Positions 8,808 to 18,140 of a DNA stretch of 64,000 nt are shown here, one piece after another; the stretch's first letter is position 1; each line of letters opens with the position of its first letter. Both the position numbers and the translations under genes were made by a program. The notes beneath the pieces are model-generated. The model did not search any database, had not been told where the DNA came from, and saw nothing but the letters and a program-made list of their open reading frames with translations. This DNA is from Cupriavidus sp. WKF15 (GTDB lineage Bacteria; Pseudomonadota; Gammaproteobacteria; Burkholderiales; Burkholderiaceae): positions 1,550,001-1,614,000 of the forward strand of contig NZ_CP119572.1 of assembly GCF_029278605.1 (NCBI RefSeq). Direction: 5' to 3'.

Positions 8808-9992
8808 TCATTCGTTGCCGCTGCTTAGCCGCAGCGAATTGCCATCGCTGCGAAACACCATCGGCTGCGCGCCGGCGTGCGCCTGCAACGTGGCGAGCCT
8901 GCCCTGCAACACAATCTCCGTGACCCTGCCATGCTCGCCGGAGCGCTCGCACACCGGATCCGTCGCCGCGGGGTCGCCGGTCAGCAGCAGAGCCTGGCAG
9001 CGGCAACCGCCATGGTCCTCCTCCCGATGGTCACATGACCGGCAGGGCTCCTGCATCCACGCCGTGCCACGAAAGCGGCGGAATGCGTCGCTGTCGCGCC
9101 AGATCTCGCGCAGTCCGTGCGTAGTGACATTCGGCAAGACCAGGTCCGGCAGCATCCGCGCCGCATGGCACGGCAGCGCGGTCCCATCCGGCGCCACGCC
9201 AAGAAAGGTCGTGCCCCATCCGTTCATGCACTTCTTGGGCTTGCCTTCAAAGTAGTCGGGCACGACGAACAGGAGCTGGCACTGCTTGCCGATGCGCGCC
9301 CGGTATTGCCTGACCACGGCCTCGGCTTCAAGCAGTTGCTCCTGCGTCGGCATCAGCGCCAGACGGTTGTGCCATGCCCATCCGTAGTACTGCGTGTTGG
9401 CCAGCTCCAGATACTCCGCGCCCATCTGCAGCGCCATTTCGATGATGGTGCCGACATGCGGGAGGTTGTGCCGGTGCAGCACGCAGTTCATCACCATCGG
9501 ATAGCCATGCGCCTTGATCAGCCTCGCCACGCGCTGCTTCAGGTCGAACGTGCGGGTGCTGGACAGGAAGTCGTTGAGCTCGCGCGTGGAGTCCTGGAAG
9601 GAGAGCTGGATATGATCCAGGCCGGCCTCGCGCAGCGCGGCGAGCCGGGCGTCGGTCAGGCCCACGCCGGAGGTGATCAGGTTCGTATAGAAGCCCAGTC
9701 CATGCGCATGCCGCACCAGCTGTTCCAGGTCCTTGCGCAGCAGCGGCTCGCCGCCGGACAGGCCGAGCTGCACCGCACCGAGCGCGCGCGCCTGGGTGAA
9801 GACGTCGCACCATTGCGCGGTGTCGAGTTCAGCCGTGTGCCGGGCATAGTCGACCGGGTTGGAGCAGAACGCGCAGTGCAGCGGGCAGCGGTAGGTCAGC
9901 TCGGCCAGCAGCCACAGCGGCGGGCCGGGCTGCGTAGCGGCCTGGGGGTCAGACCAGCCAGCCGCGTTCGGTTGCATGTTTGACAAAGGCAT
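8808..9992 (-). CDS. pqqE: PqqA peptide cyclase (radical SAM)
   Basis: PqqE makes the Glu-Tyr carbon-carbon crosslink in the PqqA peptide, the first step of pyrroloquinoline quinone synthesis, in the cytoplasm together with the chaperone PqqD. The radical SAM cluster motif is CPLHCAFC near residues 36-43. A C-terminal SPASM region has the expected cysteines (PCHAARM, and EPCRSCDHREEDHGGCRC). I chose the start at 9992 because GGAGG stands three bases before it, although it is slightly close; ATG 9977 is an alternative. It overlaps the end of pqqD. At 394 aa it has the family length. Confidence 0.94.
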   Translation of the reverse strand: MPLSNMQPNAAGWSDPQAATQPGPPLWLLAELTYRCPLHCAFCSNPVDYARHTAELDTAQWCDVFTQARALGAVQLGLSGGEPLLRKDLEQLVRHAHGLGFYTNLITSGVGLTDARLAALREAGLDHIQLSFQDSTRELNDFLSSTRTFDLKQRVARLIKAHGYPMVMNCVLHRHNLPHVGTIIEMALQMGAEYLELANTQYYGWAWHNRLALMPTQEQLLEAEAVVRQYRARIGKQCQLLFVVPDYFEGKPKKCMNGWGTTFLGVAPDGTALPCHAARMLPDLVLPNVTTHGLREIWRDSDAFRRFRGTAWMQEPCRSCDHREEDHGGCRCQALLLTGDPAATDPVCERSGEHGRVTEIVLQGRLATLQAHAGAQPMVFRSDGNSLRLSSGNE

Positions 9993-10221
9993 GTACCTCC
10001 GGGGCGATGCCCTGCACGCCGAAGGCAGCCTGCAGGTCATCGATCAGCATGTCCAGCGTATGGCCGCCGTCGCAGCGCTGCAGGATGGCGGCAGCGCTGT
10101 CGTTGAGGGTGACCATGCCTTCCGGATACAGCAGCACCCAGTTCTGCTGGGCCTCTTCCCATTGCAGGCGGAAGGTCCGGTGCAGGACCGGACGGGCGAG
10201 TTCTGGCGGATTGGTTGTCAT
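9949..10221 (-). CDS. pqqD: PqqA-binding chaperone
   Basis: A 90-aa protein that binds the PqqA peptide and presents it to PqqE. It has the winged-helix-like RRE fold typical of PqqD ([11 protein letters not shown], then a segment ending in the [13 protein letters not shown] type). Its ATG overlaps the pqqC stop (ATGA, 10218-10221), and its end overlaps the start of pqqE, so the three genes are translationally coupled. Confidence 0.94.
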   Translation of the reverse strand: MTTNPPELARPVLHRTFRLQWEEAQQNWVLLYPEGMVTLNDSAAAILQRCDGGHTLDMLIDDLQAAFGVQGIAPEVHAFVKHATERGWLV

Positions 10222-10910
10222 GGGTTGGCCAGCTGGATCGCATCGAGCATCGACCAGAGCACGTCGAGCTTGAATTGCAGGATGTCGAGGGCGCGTTGCT
10301 GTTGCTCCGCGGTGCGGAAGTAGCCCAGCGTCACGCGCAGGCCGTGGTCGACGTCGCGCTGCGCGAGCGGGATGCGCGAGCGGAAGTAGTCCAGCCCGGC
10401 GGCCTCGATCCACGGGTAATGCGTGGGCCAGCCGGCCAGCCTCTCCTTGTGGATCTCGGGCGCGAACATCTCGGTAAGCGAGGAGCACACGGCTTCCTGC
10501 CACGGCGCGCGCCGTGCGAAATTGACATAGGCGTCGACGGCGAAGCGCACGCCCGGCAGCACGTGCCGATGGTCGAGCAAGGACTCGCGCTCGAGCCCCG
10601 TGGCCTGGCCCAGCCGCAGCCAGGCCTCGATGCCACCGGGCCGGGTGTCGGTGCCGTCGTGGTCGAGGATGCGTACCACCCATTCGCGGCGCGTGTCGCG
10701 GTCTGGGCAGTTGGCAAGGATGGCAGCGTCCTTCAGCGGGATGTTGGCCTGGTAGTAGAAGCGGTTCGCGACCCAGGCGCGGATCTGCCCGGGAGAACAC
10801 AGGCCGGCCGCCATGCGCTGGTTGAACGGGTGATGAATGTGGTACCCGCTTTCCTTTGCGCGTAACCGGGCCTCGAACACCGCGGGGCTTGATGCGGTGG
10901 AATCTGTCAT
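10218..10910 (-). CDS. pqqC: pyrroloquinoline-quinone synthase
   Basis: A 230-aa all-helical, cofactor-free oxidase that performs the last ring closure and eight-electron oxidation giving PQQ. Characteristic segments include [29 protein letters not shown] and [16 protein letters not shown]. The start overlaps the pqqB stop as ATGA (10907-10910), and the end overlaps pqqD in the same way. Length matches the family (about 230-250 aa). Confidence 0.95.
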   Translation of the reverse strand: MTDSTASSPAVFEARLRAKESGYHIHHPFNQRMAAGLCSPGQIRAWVANRFYYQANIPLKDAAILANCPDRDTRREWVVRILDHDGTDTRPGGIEAWLRLGQATGLERESLLDHRHVLPGVRFAVDAYVNFARRAPWQEAVCSSLTEMFAPEIHKERLAGWPTHYPWIEAAGLDYFRSRIPLAQRDVDHGLRVTLGYFRTAEQQQRALDILQFKLDVLWSMLDAIQLANP

Positions 10911-11824
10911 AGCGCGATCTCCATGCCGTCGTGCGCCAGTTCGATGCCGTGCCGCGCCAGCACGGCGCGCTCCGGCGAGTCTTCCACCAGCACGGGGTTG
11001 GTATTGTTGATGTGGATAAGGATCTTGCGGCTCGCCGGCACCCGGTCGAGGATCTCGATCATGCCGCCGGGGCCGGACAGGGGCAGGTGGCCCATGTCGG
11101 CGGCTGCCTTGGCGGAGAAGCCCAGCGACTGCATCTCGTCCTCGCGCCAGAAGGTGCCGTCGACCAGCACAATGTCCGCGCCGTGCAACTCGGCGAAGAC
11201 GTGGTCGTCGACGCTGCCAAGGCCCGGTGCATAGAATGCGCGGCGGCCGCTGCGTCGGTCTTCGATGCGCAGGCCGATGTTGTCGCCCACGCGCGGCGCG
11301 TGGCGGCCGGGCGAATAGGGCGGCGCCTTGCTTTGCAGCGGCACGGCGGTAAGGAGGATGTCGTCCAGCGGCGGCACGGAAAACGGTGTGCCGTCGCCGG
11401 GCAGGGTATGTGTCTGCAAGCCGCAGTAGTGCGACAGCATGCGGGTCAGCGGGAAGGCGGTGCCCAGGTCGTCGAGCACCGCGGCCGTGGCGTAGAGCGG
11501 CAAGGCCTGGCGGTGCTCGCGCAACATCAGCAGGCCGGTGACGTGGTCGATCTGGGCATCCATCAGCAACACGGCCGCGATCGCCGTATCGCGCGGCGCG
11601 CGTGCCGGTTGCAGCGCCGGCGTCTGGCGCAGCTGCTGCAGGATGTCGGGAGAAGCATTGACCAGGATCGAATCCGGTCCGTTGCCGGACAGGGCGATCG
11701 ATGACTGGGTGCGGGGCGTGGCCCGCACGGTGCCGCGGCGCACGCCATCACAGTTGTGGCAGTTGCAGTTCCACTGCGGAAAGCCGCCGCCGGCGGCCGA
11801 TCCGAGTACCCGGATGGTTGTCAT
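10907..11824 (-). CDS. pqqB: PQQ biosynthesis protein B
   Basis: A 305-aa metallo-beta-lactamase-fold protein, reported to act as a hydroxylase on the diglutamyl-quinone precursor. The N-terminus [18 protein letters not shown] is diagnostic, with cysteines that bind zinc (CNCHNC). The metal-site region is [16 protein letters not shown], in which the HxHxDH motif of true lactamases is altered, as usual for PqqB. It follows pqqA after 170 bp containing a hairpin. Confidence 0.95.
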   Translation of the reverse strand: MTTIRVLGSAAGGGFPQWNCNCHNCDGVRRGTVRATPRTQSSIALSGNGPDSILVNASPDILQQLRQTPALQPARAPRDTAIAAVLLMDAQIDHVTGLLMLREHRQALPLYATAAVLDDLGTAFPLTRMLSHYCGLQTHTLPGDGTPFSVPPLDDILLTAVPLQSKAPPYSPGRHAPRVGDNIGLRIEDRRSGRRAFYAPGLGSVDDHVFAELHGADIVLVDGTFWREDEMQSLGFSAKAAADMGHLPLSGPGGMIEILDRVPASRKILIHINNTNPVLVEDSPERAVLARHGIELAHDGMEIAL

Positions 11825-11946
11825 GGCGCGAGCGAGTTAGGTTGGTCATGGTTGCCAGGGGCAGGCGCGCGGACCGGTACGCTGGATCCGATGCCTGCCC
11901 CGCTTCACGGTTCTTGCGATCCGCCTGCGTGCCTTGCGCCTGCGAT

Positions 11947-11983
11947 CGCGGCGGTGATGCGGGGACGTTGACATGCCGCCGCG
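11947..11983 (-). promoter_or_regulatory. hairpin between pqqA and pqqB
   Basis: Perfect 8-bp arms CGCGGCGG/CCGCCGCG with a 21-nt loop, just downstream of the pqqA stop. A stem-loop after pqqA could protect or attenuate the message so that the small substrate peptide is made in excess over the enzymes. No U-tract, so not a strong intrinsic terminator. Confidence 0.35.
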
Positions 11984-11994
11984 CGCAGGAAGCT

Positions 11995-12069
11995 TCAGCG
12001 GTTGGCGATATACATCGTGATCTCGAAGCCCAGCCGCAGCTCGGTATAGGCAGGCGTGGTCCAGGTCAT
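11995..12069 (-). CDS. pqqA: PQQ precursor peptide PqqA
   Basis: A 24-aa ribosomally made precursor starting MTWTTPAY. It carries the conserved Glu16-x3-Tyr20 (GFEITMY) that PqqE crosslinks to form the PQQ skeleton. An AGGAGAG lies just upstream of the ATG at 12069. It heads the pqqABCDE operon and diverges from the iminopeptidase-like gene at 12151. Confidence 0.95.
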   Translation of the reverse strand: MTWTTPAYTELRLGFEITMYIANR

Positions 12070-12141
12070 GTCTCTCTCCTTTGTGGCATGGTTAGTGAAT
12101 ATCATCTTGGCGCGGCAGGCTGGCTGCCGCTTCCCTTCAAG

Positions 12142-12156
12142 GCAACATCCATGCCC
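12142..12156 (-). promoter_or_regulatory. possible sigma-54 promoter of pqqA
   Basis: On the minus strand GGGCATGGATGTTGC resembles TGGCACG-N4-TTGC with the invariant GG and GC correctly spaced; the first T is replaced by G. The -12 box lies about 72 bp before the pqqA start. It overlaps the first codons of the divergent gene. Supported mainly by the two better matches elsewhere in the island. Confidence 0.35.
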
Positions 12157-13092
12157 GACGTTCCGCTCGCATCCGACTGCTTCTACCTGCGTACGCCGGA
12201 CGCGCAGCGCTTGCATGTGCGGCTGGCCGGGCCACCGGATGGCGAGCCATGGCTGGTGCTGCACGGCGGTCCTGGCAGCGGTTGCTCGGCGGCCATGGCG
12301 GCGTGGTTCGATCCGGCATGGCACCGTGTCGTGATGCCGGACCAGCGCGGTGCCGGCAAGTCCCGGCCGGCGGGTTCCCTGCGCCGCAATAACGTGGGCG
12401 CGCTGCTGGCCGACCTCGAACAGTTGCGCCAGGCGCTGGGCATCGAGCGCTGGGGCGTGGTCGGTGGCTCCTGGGGCGCGGCCCTGGGGCTGGCCTATGC
12501 GGCGAAGTGCCCGGATGCGGTCGCGGCGCTGGTATTGCGGGGTACGTTCCTGACCGGCCGCGACGACATCGCCAGGCTGTTTGCACCGCGCCTCGGCGGC
12601 CGGCGCATGCTGCAACGCGTCAAGCCGCGCGGCGAGCGCCTGCCGGATGCACGGGCCCAGTTGCTCACTGTGTCACGACTGTTGCAAAGTGGAACACCTG
12701 TCCAGAAATGGCACACCGCCGCGGCGTGGCGCGAGAGTGAACGGGAATTGCTGGGCCTGTCCGCACGGCAGCAGTTGCGCAGCCAGCCGCTGCGCATGCG
12801 GGAGGCGATGGCCGCCAAGTACCGCATCCAGGCGCACTACCTGCGCAACCGGGCCGGGTTCGGCAAGCCGGGCCTGCTGCGCGCGGCGCGGACGATTGCC
12901 GCACATGGCCTGCCGGTGACAGTGCTGCACGGCAGGGCCGATGCGGTCTGCCGTCCCGCCAATGCCCGGCGCCTGCAGGCCGCCATGCCTGGCGCGCGCC
13001 TGGAGTGGGTCGATGGCGGGCACCTCGCCACAGGCAAACTGGGCAAGGCACTGGCCGCCGCGATCGTCGCGGCGCGCTGGCAGCCAGGATGA
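12151..13092 (+). CDS. proline iminopeptidase-like alpha/beta-hydrolase
   Basis: A 313-aa cytoplasmic hydrolase (no signal peptide) of the prolyl iminopeptidase family, which removes N-terminal proline from peptides. Motifs are the oxyanion HGGPGSG (about residues 39-45), DQRGAGKS, nucleophile elbow GGSWGAA, and a late His in DGGHLA. It diverges from pqqA with only 81 bp between starts. PQQ maturation needs proteolysis of the crosslinked PqqA, and no M16 peptidase gene (pqqF/G) is seen here, so a role in trimming PqqA is a reasonable but unproven idea. The start is uncertain: an in-frame ATG at 12088 also exists and neither has a strong ribosome-binding site. Confidence 0.75.
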   Translation: MPDVPLASDCFYLRTPDAQRLHVRLAGPPDGEPWLVLHGGPGSGCSAAMAAWFDPAWHRVVMPDQRGAGKSRPAGSLRRNNVGALLADLEQLRQALGIERWGVVGGSWGAALGLAYAAKCPDAVAALVLRGTFLTGRDDIARLFAPRLGGRRMLQRVKPRGERLPDARAQLLTVSRLLQSGTPVQKWHTAAAWRESERELLGLSARQQLRSQPLRMREAMAAKYRIQAHYLRNRAGFGKPGLLRAARTIAAHGLPVTVLHGRADAVCRPANARRLQAAMPGARLEWVDGGHLATGKLGKALAAAIVAARWQPG

Positions 13093-13115
13093 CGGCAGCA
13101 CTGAAACCGAAGGGA

Positions 13116-15140
13116 TCAGCCCGGAGGTTGCGGCAGCCCGCGCGCCTCCTCCATCTTCCGGTAGATCGTATTGCGCGAAATGCCCAGTGCCTTGGCCGCG
13201 GCCGAGATATTGCCGTGGTGTGCGTTGACGGTGGCGACGATGAGCTGTGCCTCGACCTCGGCCAGTCGGGTCGGCGGCGTGCCCGCCTGCCCGGCGGGAG
13301 TCACGGATACCGGCATTCCCCGCAGCGCCTGCCCGCCGGGCACCGCCGCCGGCGCTTGCCGCTCGCGCAGGTCGTCCAGGAAATCGTCGGGCAGGTGGTC
13401 CTCGGTGATCTCGGCTTCGCCTTCGGCCATCAAACGCGCCGTGCGCAGCAGGTTGCCTAGCTGGCGCAGATTGCCCGGCCAGTGATAGCGGCGGAACAGT
13501 TCCATCACAGCGTCACCAATGCGAGGCGGTTCCCCGCCGGCCTGGCCCTGGTCCTGGCGCAGCAGCTTGCCCGCCACCACGTCGAGGTCGCTGCGCTCGC
13601 GCAGGGCCGGCAGGCGCACCACGAGGCCGTTCAGGCGGTAGTACAGGTCTTCGCGGAACTGGCCGCCGGCGACCATCTCGCGCAGGTTGCGGTTGGTCGC
13701 GCACACCACCATCACATCCACCTGGATCACCTTGCTGCTGCCCAGCGGCTGGACGGCGCGTTCCTGCAGCGCGCGCAGCAGCCGCCCCTGCAGGTGCAGC
13801 GGCATGTCGCCGATCTCATCGAGGAACAGGGTGCCGCCATTGGCCAGGAGCATCTTGCCGATGCCGCCCTTCTTGCGGGCGCCCGTGAAAGCGCCTTCCT
13901 CGTAACCGAACAGCTCCGACTCGATCAGGTTTTCCGGGATCGAGGCGCAGTTCACCGCGATGAAGGGCCCCGCGTGCCGCGGGCTGTCGGCATGGATGGC
14001 GCGTGCCATCAGCTCCTTGCCGGTGCCGGTTTCGCCCAGCACCATCACCGGTATGTCCTTGCCGATGACCTTGCGCAGCTTGCCGATCACGGTCCGGATC
14101 TGCGCGTCGCCGGTGTCCAGGTCGGCCAGCCCCTCGGCCCGGGCCGGGGTTGCATAGAGGCGGCGCGGCGCCGTAATGGCATCCGGGGTGCTCGCGGCCG
14201 CCGCGGCCGTGCCGGGCATCGAGGCGGAACTGGATTTCCATTCCGCGCGCGCGCTGACCTTGACGCCGCTCGGCAGCTGCAGTTGCACGATGCCGGCCGG
14301 CGCGCCGCGCACCGCGTCGAACAGCAGGGACATCGGCATCCCGAACAGCGAAGAAAAGGTATGCGCCTGCAGCGCCGCATTGGACATGCCAAGCTGGAAC
14401 TGCCCGCTGCGGTTCGACGACAGGAAGCGCCCCCCGGGCGTGAACGAGACAATCCCTTCCACCAGCGTGCCCAGGAACTCCGCGCGCGAATGGAAGCGGA
14501 TGCACACCATGTCGCGGAAGGCGTTGCCGAACAGCTGGTTCTCGATCATCTGCGCCGACATCCGCACCAGCGCCATGGTGTGCTTGTGGAAGCCGCGCTG
14601 GTCGCCCGTCACATCCAGCGCGCCCACGGTCTTGCCGTAGGGGTCGAGGATGGTCATGCACGAGCAGGTCAGGAACTGGTTGGCCTCCAGGAAATGGTCG
14701 GCGCCGTGGACCAGCGTGGCGCGGTTTTCGGCCAGCGCGGTGCCGATGGCATTGGTGCCGCGGCTCTCCTCGGACCAGTCCGCGCCCGCGCGCAGCGCCA
14801 CCTTGTCGGCCCGGGCGAGGAAATCGTCGTCGCCCAGCGAGTGCAGGATCAGGCCGTCGGCGTCGGTCAGGATCACCATGCTCTGCGTATTCACGATCTG
14901 GTCGTAGAGCGTTTCCATCACCGGCAGCGCGTACGTGAACAGGGACTGGCTGCGTTCGATGCGCGTCTTCAGTTCGCTTTGCAGCACCGGGCAGAAGTCC
15001 GGCGACTCATACGGGCGCAGGCCATACGAGGCGGAACGCTGGTGGGCCAGGGCAATCAGTTCGGCGCGCTCTGGCTGGCCGGCCATATCGCCTGTATTGC
15101 CGGACGCGGCAGGGCGAACGGGTTCCGCTGGGATGGTCAT
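13116..15140 (-). CDS. sigma-54-dependent activator, AcoR type
   Basis: A 674-aa enhancer-binding protein. Residues about 70-215 form a GAF-like sensing region ([15 protein letters not shown] is typical of AcoR relatives). An AAA+ domain (about 345-585) has Walker A GETGTGKE (about 368-375), the sigma-54 contact loop GAFTGA (about 415) and FLDEIGD Walker B. A Fis-type helix-turn-helix closes it ([16 protein letters not shown]). Known relatives respond to acetoin or alcohols. It is divergent from pedF, whose upstream region has a sigma-54 box, and it probably also controls the dehydrogenase at 6599. AGGAG precedes the ATG. Confidence 0.9.
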   Translation of the reverse strand: MTIPAEPVRPAASGNTGDMAGQPERAELIALAHQRSASYGLRPYESPDFCPVLQSELKTRIERSQSLFTYALPVMETLYDQIVNTQSMVILTDADGLILHSLGDDDFLARADKVALRAGADWSEESRGTNAIGTALAENRATLVHGADHFLEANQFLTCSCMTILDPYGKTVGALDVTGDQRGFHKHTMALVRMSAQMIENQLFGNAFRDMVCIRFHSRAEFLGTLVEGIVSFTPGGRFLSSNRSGQFQLGMSNAALQAHTFSSLFGMPMSLLFDAVRGAPAGIVQLQLPSGVKVSARAEWKSSSASMPGTAAAAASTPDAITAPRRLYATPARAEGLADLDTGDAQIRTVIGKLRKVIGKDIPVMVLGETGTGKELMARAIHADSPRHAGPFIAVNCASIPENLIESELFGYEEGAFTGARKKGGIGKMLLANGGTLFLDEIGDMPLHLQGRLLRALQERAVQPLGSSKVIQVDVMVVCATNRNLREMVAGGQFREDLYYRLNGLVVRLPALRERSDLDVVAGKLLRQDQGQAGGEPPRIGDAVMELFRRYHWPGNLRQLGNLLRTARLMAEGEAEITEDHLPDDFLDDLRERQAPAAVPGGQALRGMPVSVTPAGQAGTPPTRLAEVEAQLIVATVNAHHGNISAAAKALGISRNTIYRKMEEARGLPQPPG

Positions 15141-15223
15141 GTCTGTGTCTCCTGTGGATGGTCGCCCGCAATCTTTGCGCGGGTCGCAGTCGACGCCTTC
15201 GTCGCCATGACCTGGCGTGGCGT

Positions 15224-15234
15224 CAACAGTGTTG
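15224..15234. promoter_or_regulatory. palindrome, candidate activator site
   Basis: CAACAGTGTTG is a perfect 5+1+5 palindrome, about 130 bp upstream of the -24 box of pedF and 84 bp from the regulator start, a usual place for an enhancer. The sequence beyond it (TGTTGC then GCAAAA) adds a further partial repeat. Confidence 0.35.
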
Positions 15235-15363
15235 CGTCATGTAGCAAAACGCTTGCCAGTATGTGGCATTCCGGGACACCGCCGTGGCGATGGTGCACTG
15301 CACTCGCCGGAGCAGGGGCCGAAAAGCCTGCTGCCAGGCGGTGCGGCGCCCGTTCCGGCCCGC

Positions 15364-15378
15364 TGGTATGGCTTTTGC
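15364..15378 (+). promoter_or_regulatory. sigma-54 promoter of pedF
   Basis: TGGTATGGCTTTTGC matches TGGCACG-N4-TTGC with invariant GG and GC correctly placed and a T-rich spacer. It lies 48 bp before the pedF ATG, and its neighbour is a sigma-54 activator gene. Confidence 0.65.
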
Positions 15379-15426
15379 GGAAATGGTGGCAAACAAAAAC
15401 CTCATCCACCACTGTAGGAGACATCC

Positions 15427-15903
15427 ATGAAAACGCAGCGCCGCCTGCTTGCCTTGCTTTCGCTATGTGCCGTGCTGGGCGCCACCCCGGCCGGAACCGC
15501 ATGGGCCCACGGCGATGTCACGCCCCAAGCGGTCGATACCAAGTCCTTGCCGCAGCTTGGCGACGAATGGCGTCCGGACAACCCCTATCGCGGCAGCGAA
15601 CAGCAGGAGGCCCAGCGGATCGGCAGCTCGGCCTACAACCAGAACTGCGCGCGCTGCCACGGCCTGGAAGCGGTATCCGGCGGCATCGCCCCCGACCTGC
15701 GCAAGATCGACGGCGATTGCATGTCGCTGGCCGATGCCAGGAAGAAGCAGGCCTGTATCAGCGAGATCTCGCAGTACTTCACCACCACCGTGCGCAAGGG
15801 CCGGACCCGCGATGGCCGTGTCTACATGCCGCCGTTTGACGGCGTGCTGAGCCAGGAAGCCGTGTGGGCGATCAAGACCTATCTGGAATCGCGGCGCGAG
15901 TAA
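15427..15903 (+). CDS. pedF: cytochrome c-550 PedF
   Basis: A 158-aa periplasmic cytochrome c with a signal peptide ending near AWA-HG (residue 27). The heme-binding CARCH lies near residues 74-78, with Met ligand candidates in VYMPPF. It belongs to the PedF-type c-550 cytochromes found with quinoprotein ethanol dehydrogenases, where it takes electrons from the reduced PQQ enzyme. A GTAGGAG ribosome-binding site precedes the start. It forms a probable operon with the binding-protein gene at 15972. Confidence 0.88.
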   Translation: MKTQRRLLALLSLCAVLGATPAGTAWAHGDVTPQAVDTKSLPQLGDEWRPDNPYRGSEQQEAQRIGSSAYNQNCARCHGLEAVSGGIAPDLRKIDGDCMSLADARKKQACISEISQYFTTTVRKGRTRDGRVYMPPFDGVLSQEAVWAIKTYLESRRE

Positions 15904-15971
15904 GGCCGCGCAGTCCCGCAAGCGAACCCCATTTTTCAGATTCGTCGTTTCCCACGTTCAGGAGAAATTCC

Positions 15972-16856
15972 ATGTCACCGAGGCCTTGTCCGACCCCGGC
16001 TGAGCCGGCCGGCACCCGGCGCAGGTTTTGCGGCGCCTTGCTGGCGGCCGGCGCGCTGCTCTGCACCCGGCCGGCGCTGGCGGACCTCGCCCGGATCCGC
16101 CAGAACGGTACGCTGAAGGTCGCGGTCTACAAGGGTTTGCCGCCGTTCTCGGCGGTCGCGGGCAGCCAGTACGCCGGCATCGACGTGGCCTTGGCCAGGG
16201 CCCTGGCCAGCGAGCTGGGCTTGCAGGTGTCGCTGTTGCCATTCGATGCCGACGATGACATGGCCGACGACCTGCGGTCGATGGTATGGCGCGGCCATTA
16301 CCTCGGCTACGGCCCGGCGGACGTGATGCTGCACGTGCCGGTCGACCGTGCCTTCATGCGAGCCAACGACAAGGCCCTGATCTTCGCTCCCTACTATCGC
16401 GAGACCTTTGTGCTGGTGCGCGACCGCGAGCGGGTGCCGGACGTGCGCGGTCTGGAAGACCTGGCGGGCCAGGCCACCGGCGCAGCCGCCGGCTCGGCCG
16501 GCGCCAACGCCTTGTTGTCCGGCGCCGGCGGCGCCTTGCGTGACAGAGTGAAGATCTACCCCGAAGCCGACGACGCGCTGCGCGCGCTTTTTTCCGGTGA
16601 TATCGCCGCTGCCATGGTGACCCGCGCGCAATACGAGAGCGCACTGAAAACCGCAAACCAGTCCGCTTCGCGCTTTGCCACGTCGGACATCGCTTCACCG
16701 CTGTTGCCGCCGCGCGGATGGGCCATTGGCATGGCCATCAAGGCCGGCGACCAGGCGCTGGCCGAATCGCTGGAAAACGCACTGGAGGCGCTGCGGCGCA
16801 AGGGCGAACTGGCCCGCATCTTCGCCAGCCACGGGGTGACATTGCAGGAGCCGTGA
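15972..16856 (+). CDS. quinoprotein-associated periplasmic substrate-binding protein
   Basis: A 294-aa protein with a cleavable signal (hydrophobic LLAAGALLCTRPALA, to about residue 37) and a family-3 solute-binding fold (RQNGTLKVAVYKGLPPFSAV; YAGIDVALARALA). It is of the MoxJ/XoxJ type, encoded beside PQQ alcohol dehydrogenases and thought to help activate or mature the enzyme rather than serve a transporter; no ABC permease genes are near. AGGAG stands nine bases before the ATG. It is 68 bp behind pedF. Confidence 0.8.
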   Translation: MSPRPCPTPAEPAGTRRRFCGALLAAGALLCTRPALADLARIRQNGTLKVAVYKGLPPFSAVAGSQYAGIDVALARALASELGLQVSLLPFDADDDMADDLRSMVWRGHYLGYGPADVMLHVPVDRAFMRANDKALIFAPYYRETFVLVRDRERVPDVRGLEDLAGQATGAAAGSAGANALLSGAGGALRDRVKIYPEADDALRALFSGDIAAAMVTRAQYESALKTANQSASRFATSDIASPLLPPRGWAIGMAIKAGDQALAESLENALEALRRKGELARIFASHGVTLQEP

Positions 16857-16902
16857 GGGCTGGGCGGTCCGCAGTCGGGCCGCCCTGGCGGGAGGATCCT
16901 GA

Positions 16903-17910
16903 TCAGTACGCCGTAAAGCGCCAGGACTTGCTGATCGCCATGCCGTTCCGCGCCCCGACAAAGCTCGCGATATAGGCGCCCGCAGCGATGGGCTGGGTGG
17001 GGAGCAGGAACACCACGCCTCGATACAGGCCCGCGTCCGCGATAGCCGAAGCCACCGAGCCAGCCTTGGATTCGGCCGGCACCAGGATGCGAGCGGGCAC
17101 GGATTCGCCGCGTGGGCCGGTCAGTGTGAAGCTTGAAACCGTCAGCACGTCACCCGGCTTTTCCACGTTGACCCGGAACATGATCGGGGTACCGGCGGTG
17201 GCCAGGTCGGGCGCCGGATTCGGGGTCTCGTCAGCCGGAACGAACAGGCCGTGGACGCTGGCGTTGTTGGGGGGGTAGTGAGCGCCAGTGCCGGGTGACA
17301 GTTGCTGGCCGCCCCATTGGGCGAGGCCATAGCCTCCGCTTCCTGCCGCGGTCACCACGCCAAAGTTTGCCACGCAGTAGTTGTCACGCATGGCGAGGCC
17401 GATGGTCTCCTGATTGCTGGTGATTCCCTGCAGGTGGTAAACGGAGTTCGCCAGCGAGGCAAGGCAGCGGCCGATATCGCCGTTGTAGGCATTCTGTCCG
17501 ACCCATTGCTGGCGCGAGCCGCCCACGGCAAGCACCTGGTGGTACGGATCGGGGCTGGTGAAGCCAGGATTCCCGTAGATCTCCGTGTGGCTCATCACCG
17601 CATTGAGCTTCATGTACTCGAGGTGGTTTTCCGCCGCGGCGTCGAGCGCGGGGTCTTGCCGCAACGCGCCTACTCCCATGGCGATGCGCAGGGCGTTGAG
17701 GGCGTTGAAGAATTCGAGGCGAGGGTCGGTCCGGAGGTAAGAGGCCTTGCGTGTGCTTGCGGCGGCAGCAGCAGCGTGCTCCTTGCCGAGGGCCGGCGTA
17801 CCGGACAGGTTTGCGACGATGGTTGGAGGGGTGGCACCAGCGCTGTCAATGCGGGCGCAAACCGCGACGATGGCGGACATCGCGGCGAATGCGAGGAGGC
17901 TCTTTCTCAC
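16903..17910 (-). CDS. secreted CAP-domain protein
   Basis: A 335-aa exported protein: an N-terminal signal peptide (MRKSLLAFAAMSAIVAVCA), then a CAP/SCP-like domain (about residues 65-215) with FNALNALRIAMGVGALRQDPALDAAAENHLEYM and MSHTE, the typical helix and histidine positions. A C-terminal beta-rich domain of about 110 residues follows. Function of bacterial CAP proteins is largely unknown. It is a single gene, convergent with the upstream binding-protein gene. Confidence 0.75.
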   Translation of the reverse strand: MRKSLLAFAAMSAIVAVCARIDSAGATPPTIVANLSGTPALGKEHAAAAAASTRKASYLRTDPRLEFFNALNALRIAMGVGALRQDPALDAAAENHLEYMKLNAVMSHTEIYGNPGFTSPDPYHQVLAVGGSRQQWVGQNAYNGDIGRCLASLANSVYHLQGITSNQETIGLAMRDNYCVANFGVVTAAGSGGYGLAQWGGQQLSPGTGAHYPPNNASVHGLFVPADETPNPAPDLATAGTPIMFRVNVEKPGDVLTVSSFTLTGPRGESVPARILVPAESKAGSVASAIADAGLYRGVVFLLPTQPIAAGAYIASFVGARNGMAISKSWRFTAY

Positions 17911-18140
17911 GTTTTCCGGTTGTTTTTGGTCTGTACAAGCAGGGGCCCGGGGTCCGCATGGAACCCTGGCTGATCCGCTTCCGGAGGCTTAACGTAGAAG
18001 GGCGAGAATTCGTGTACAGGAGCCTGCATGCCTGCAGGCGGAAAGACTGGGTGCGTGGGTCGGGATCACCGTCGGCGCCCCCGCAGATGCATGAGCTTGT
18101 GGATTCGGGCGGCTGCGTTCTGGCTGATTGAAGCCCGGAA

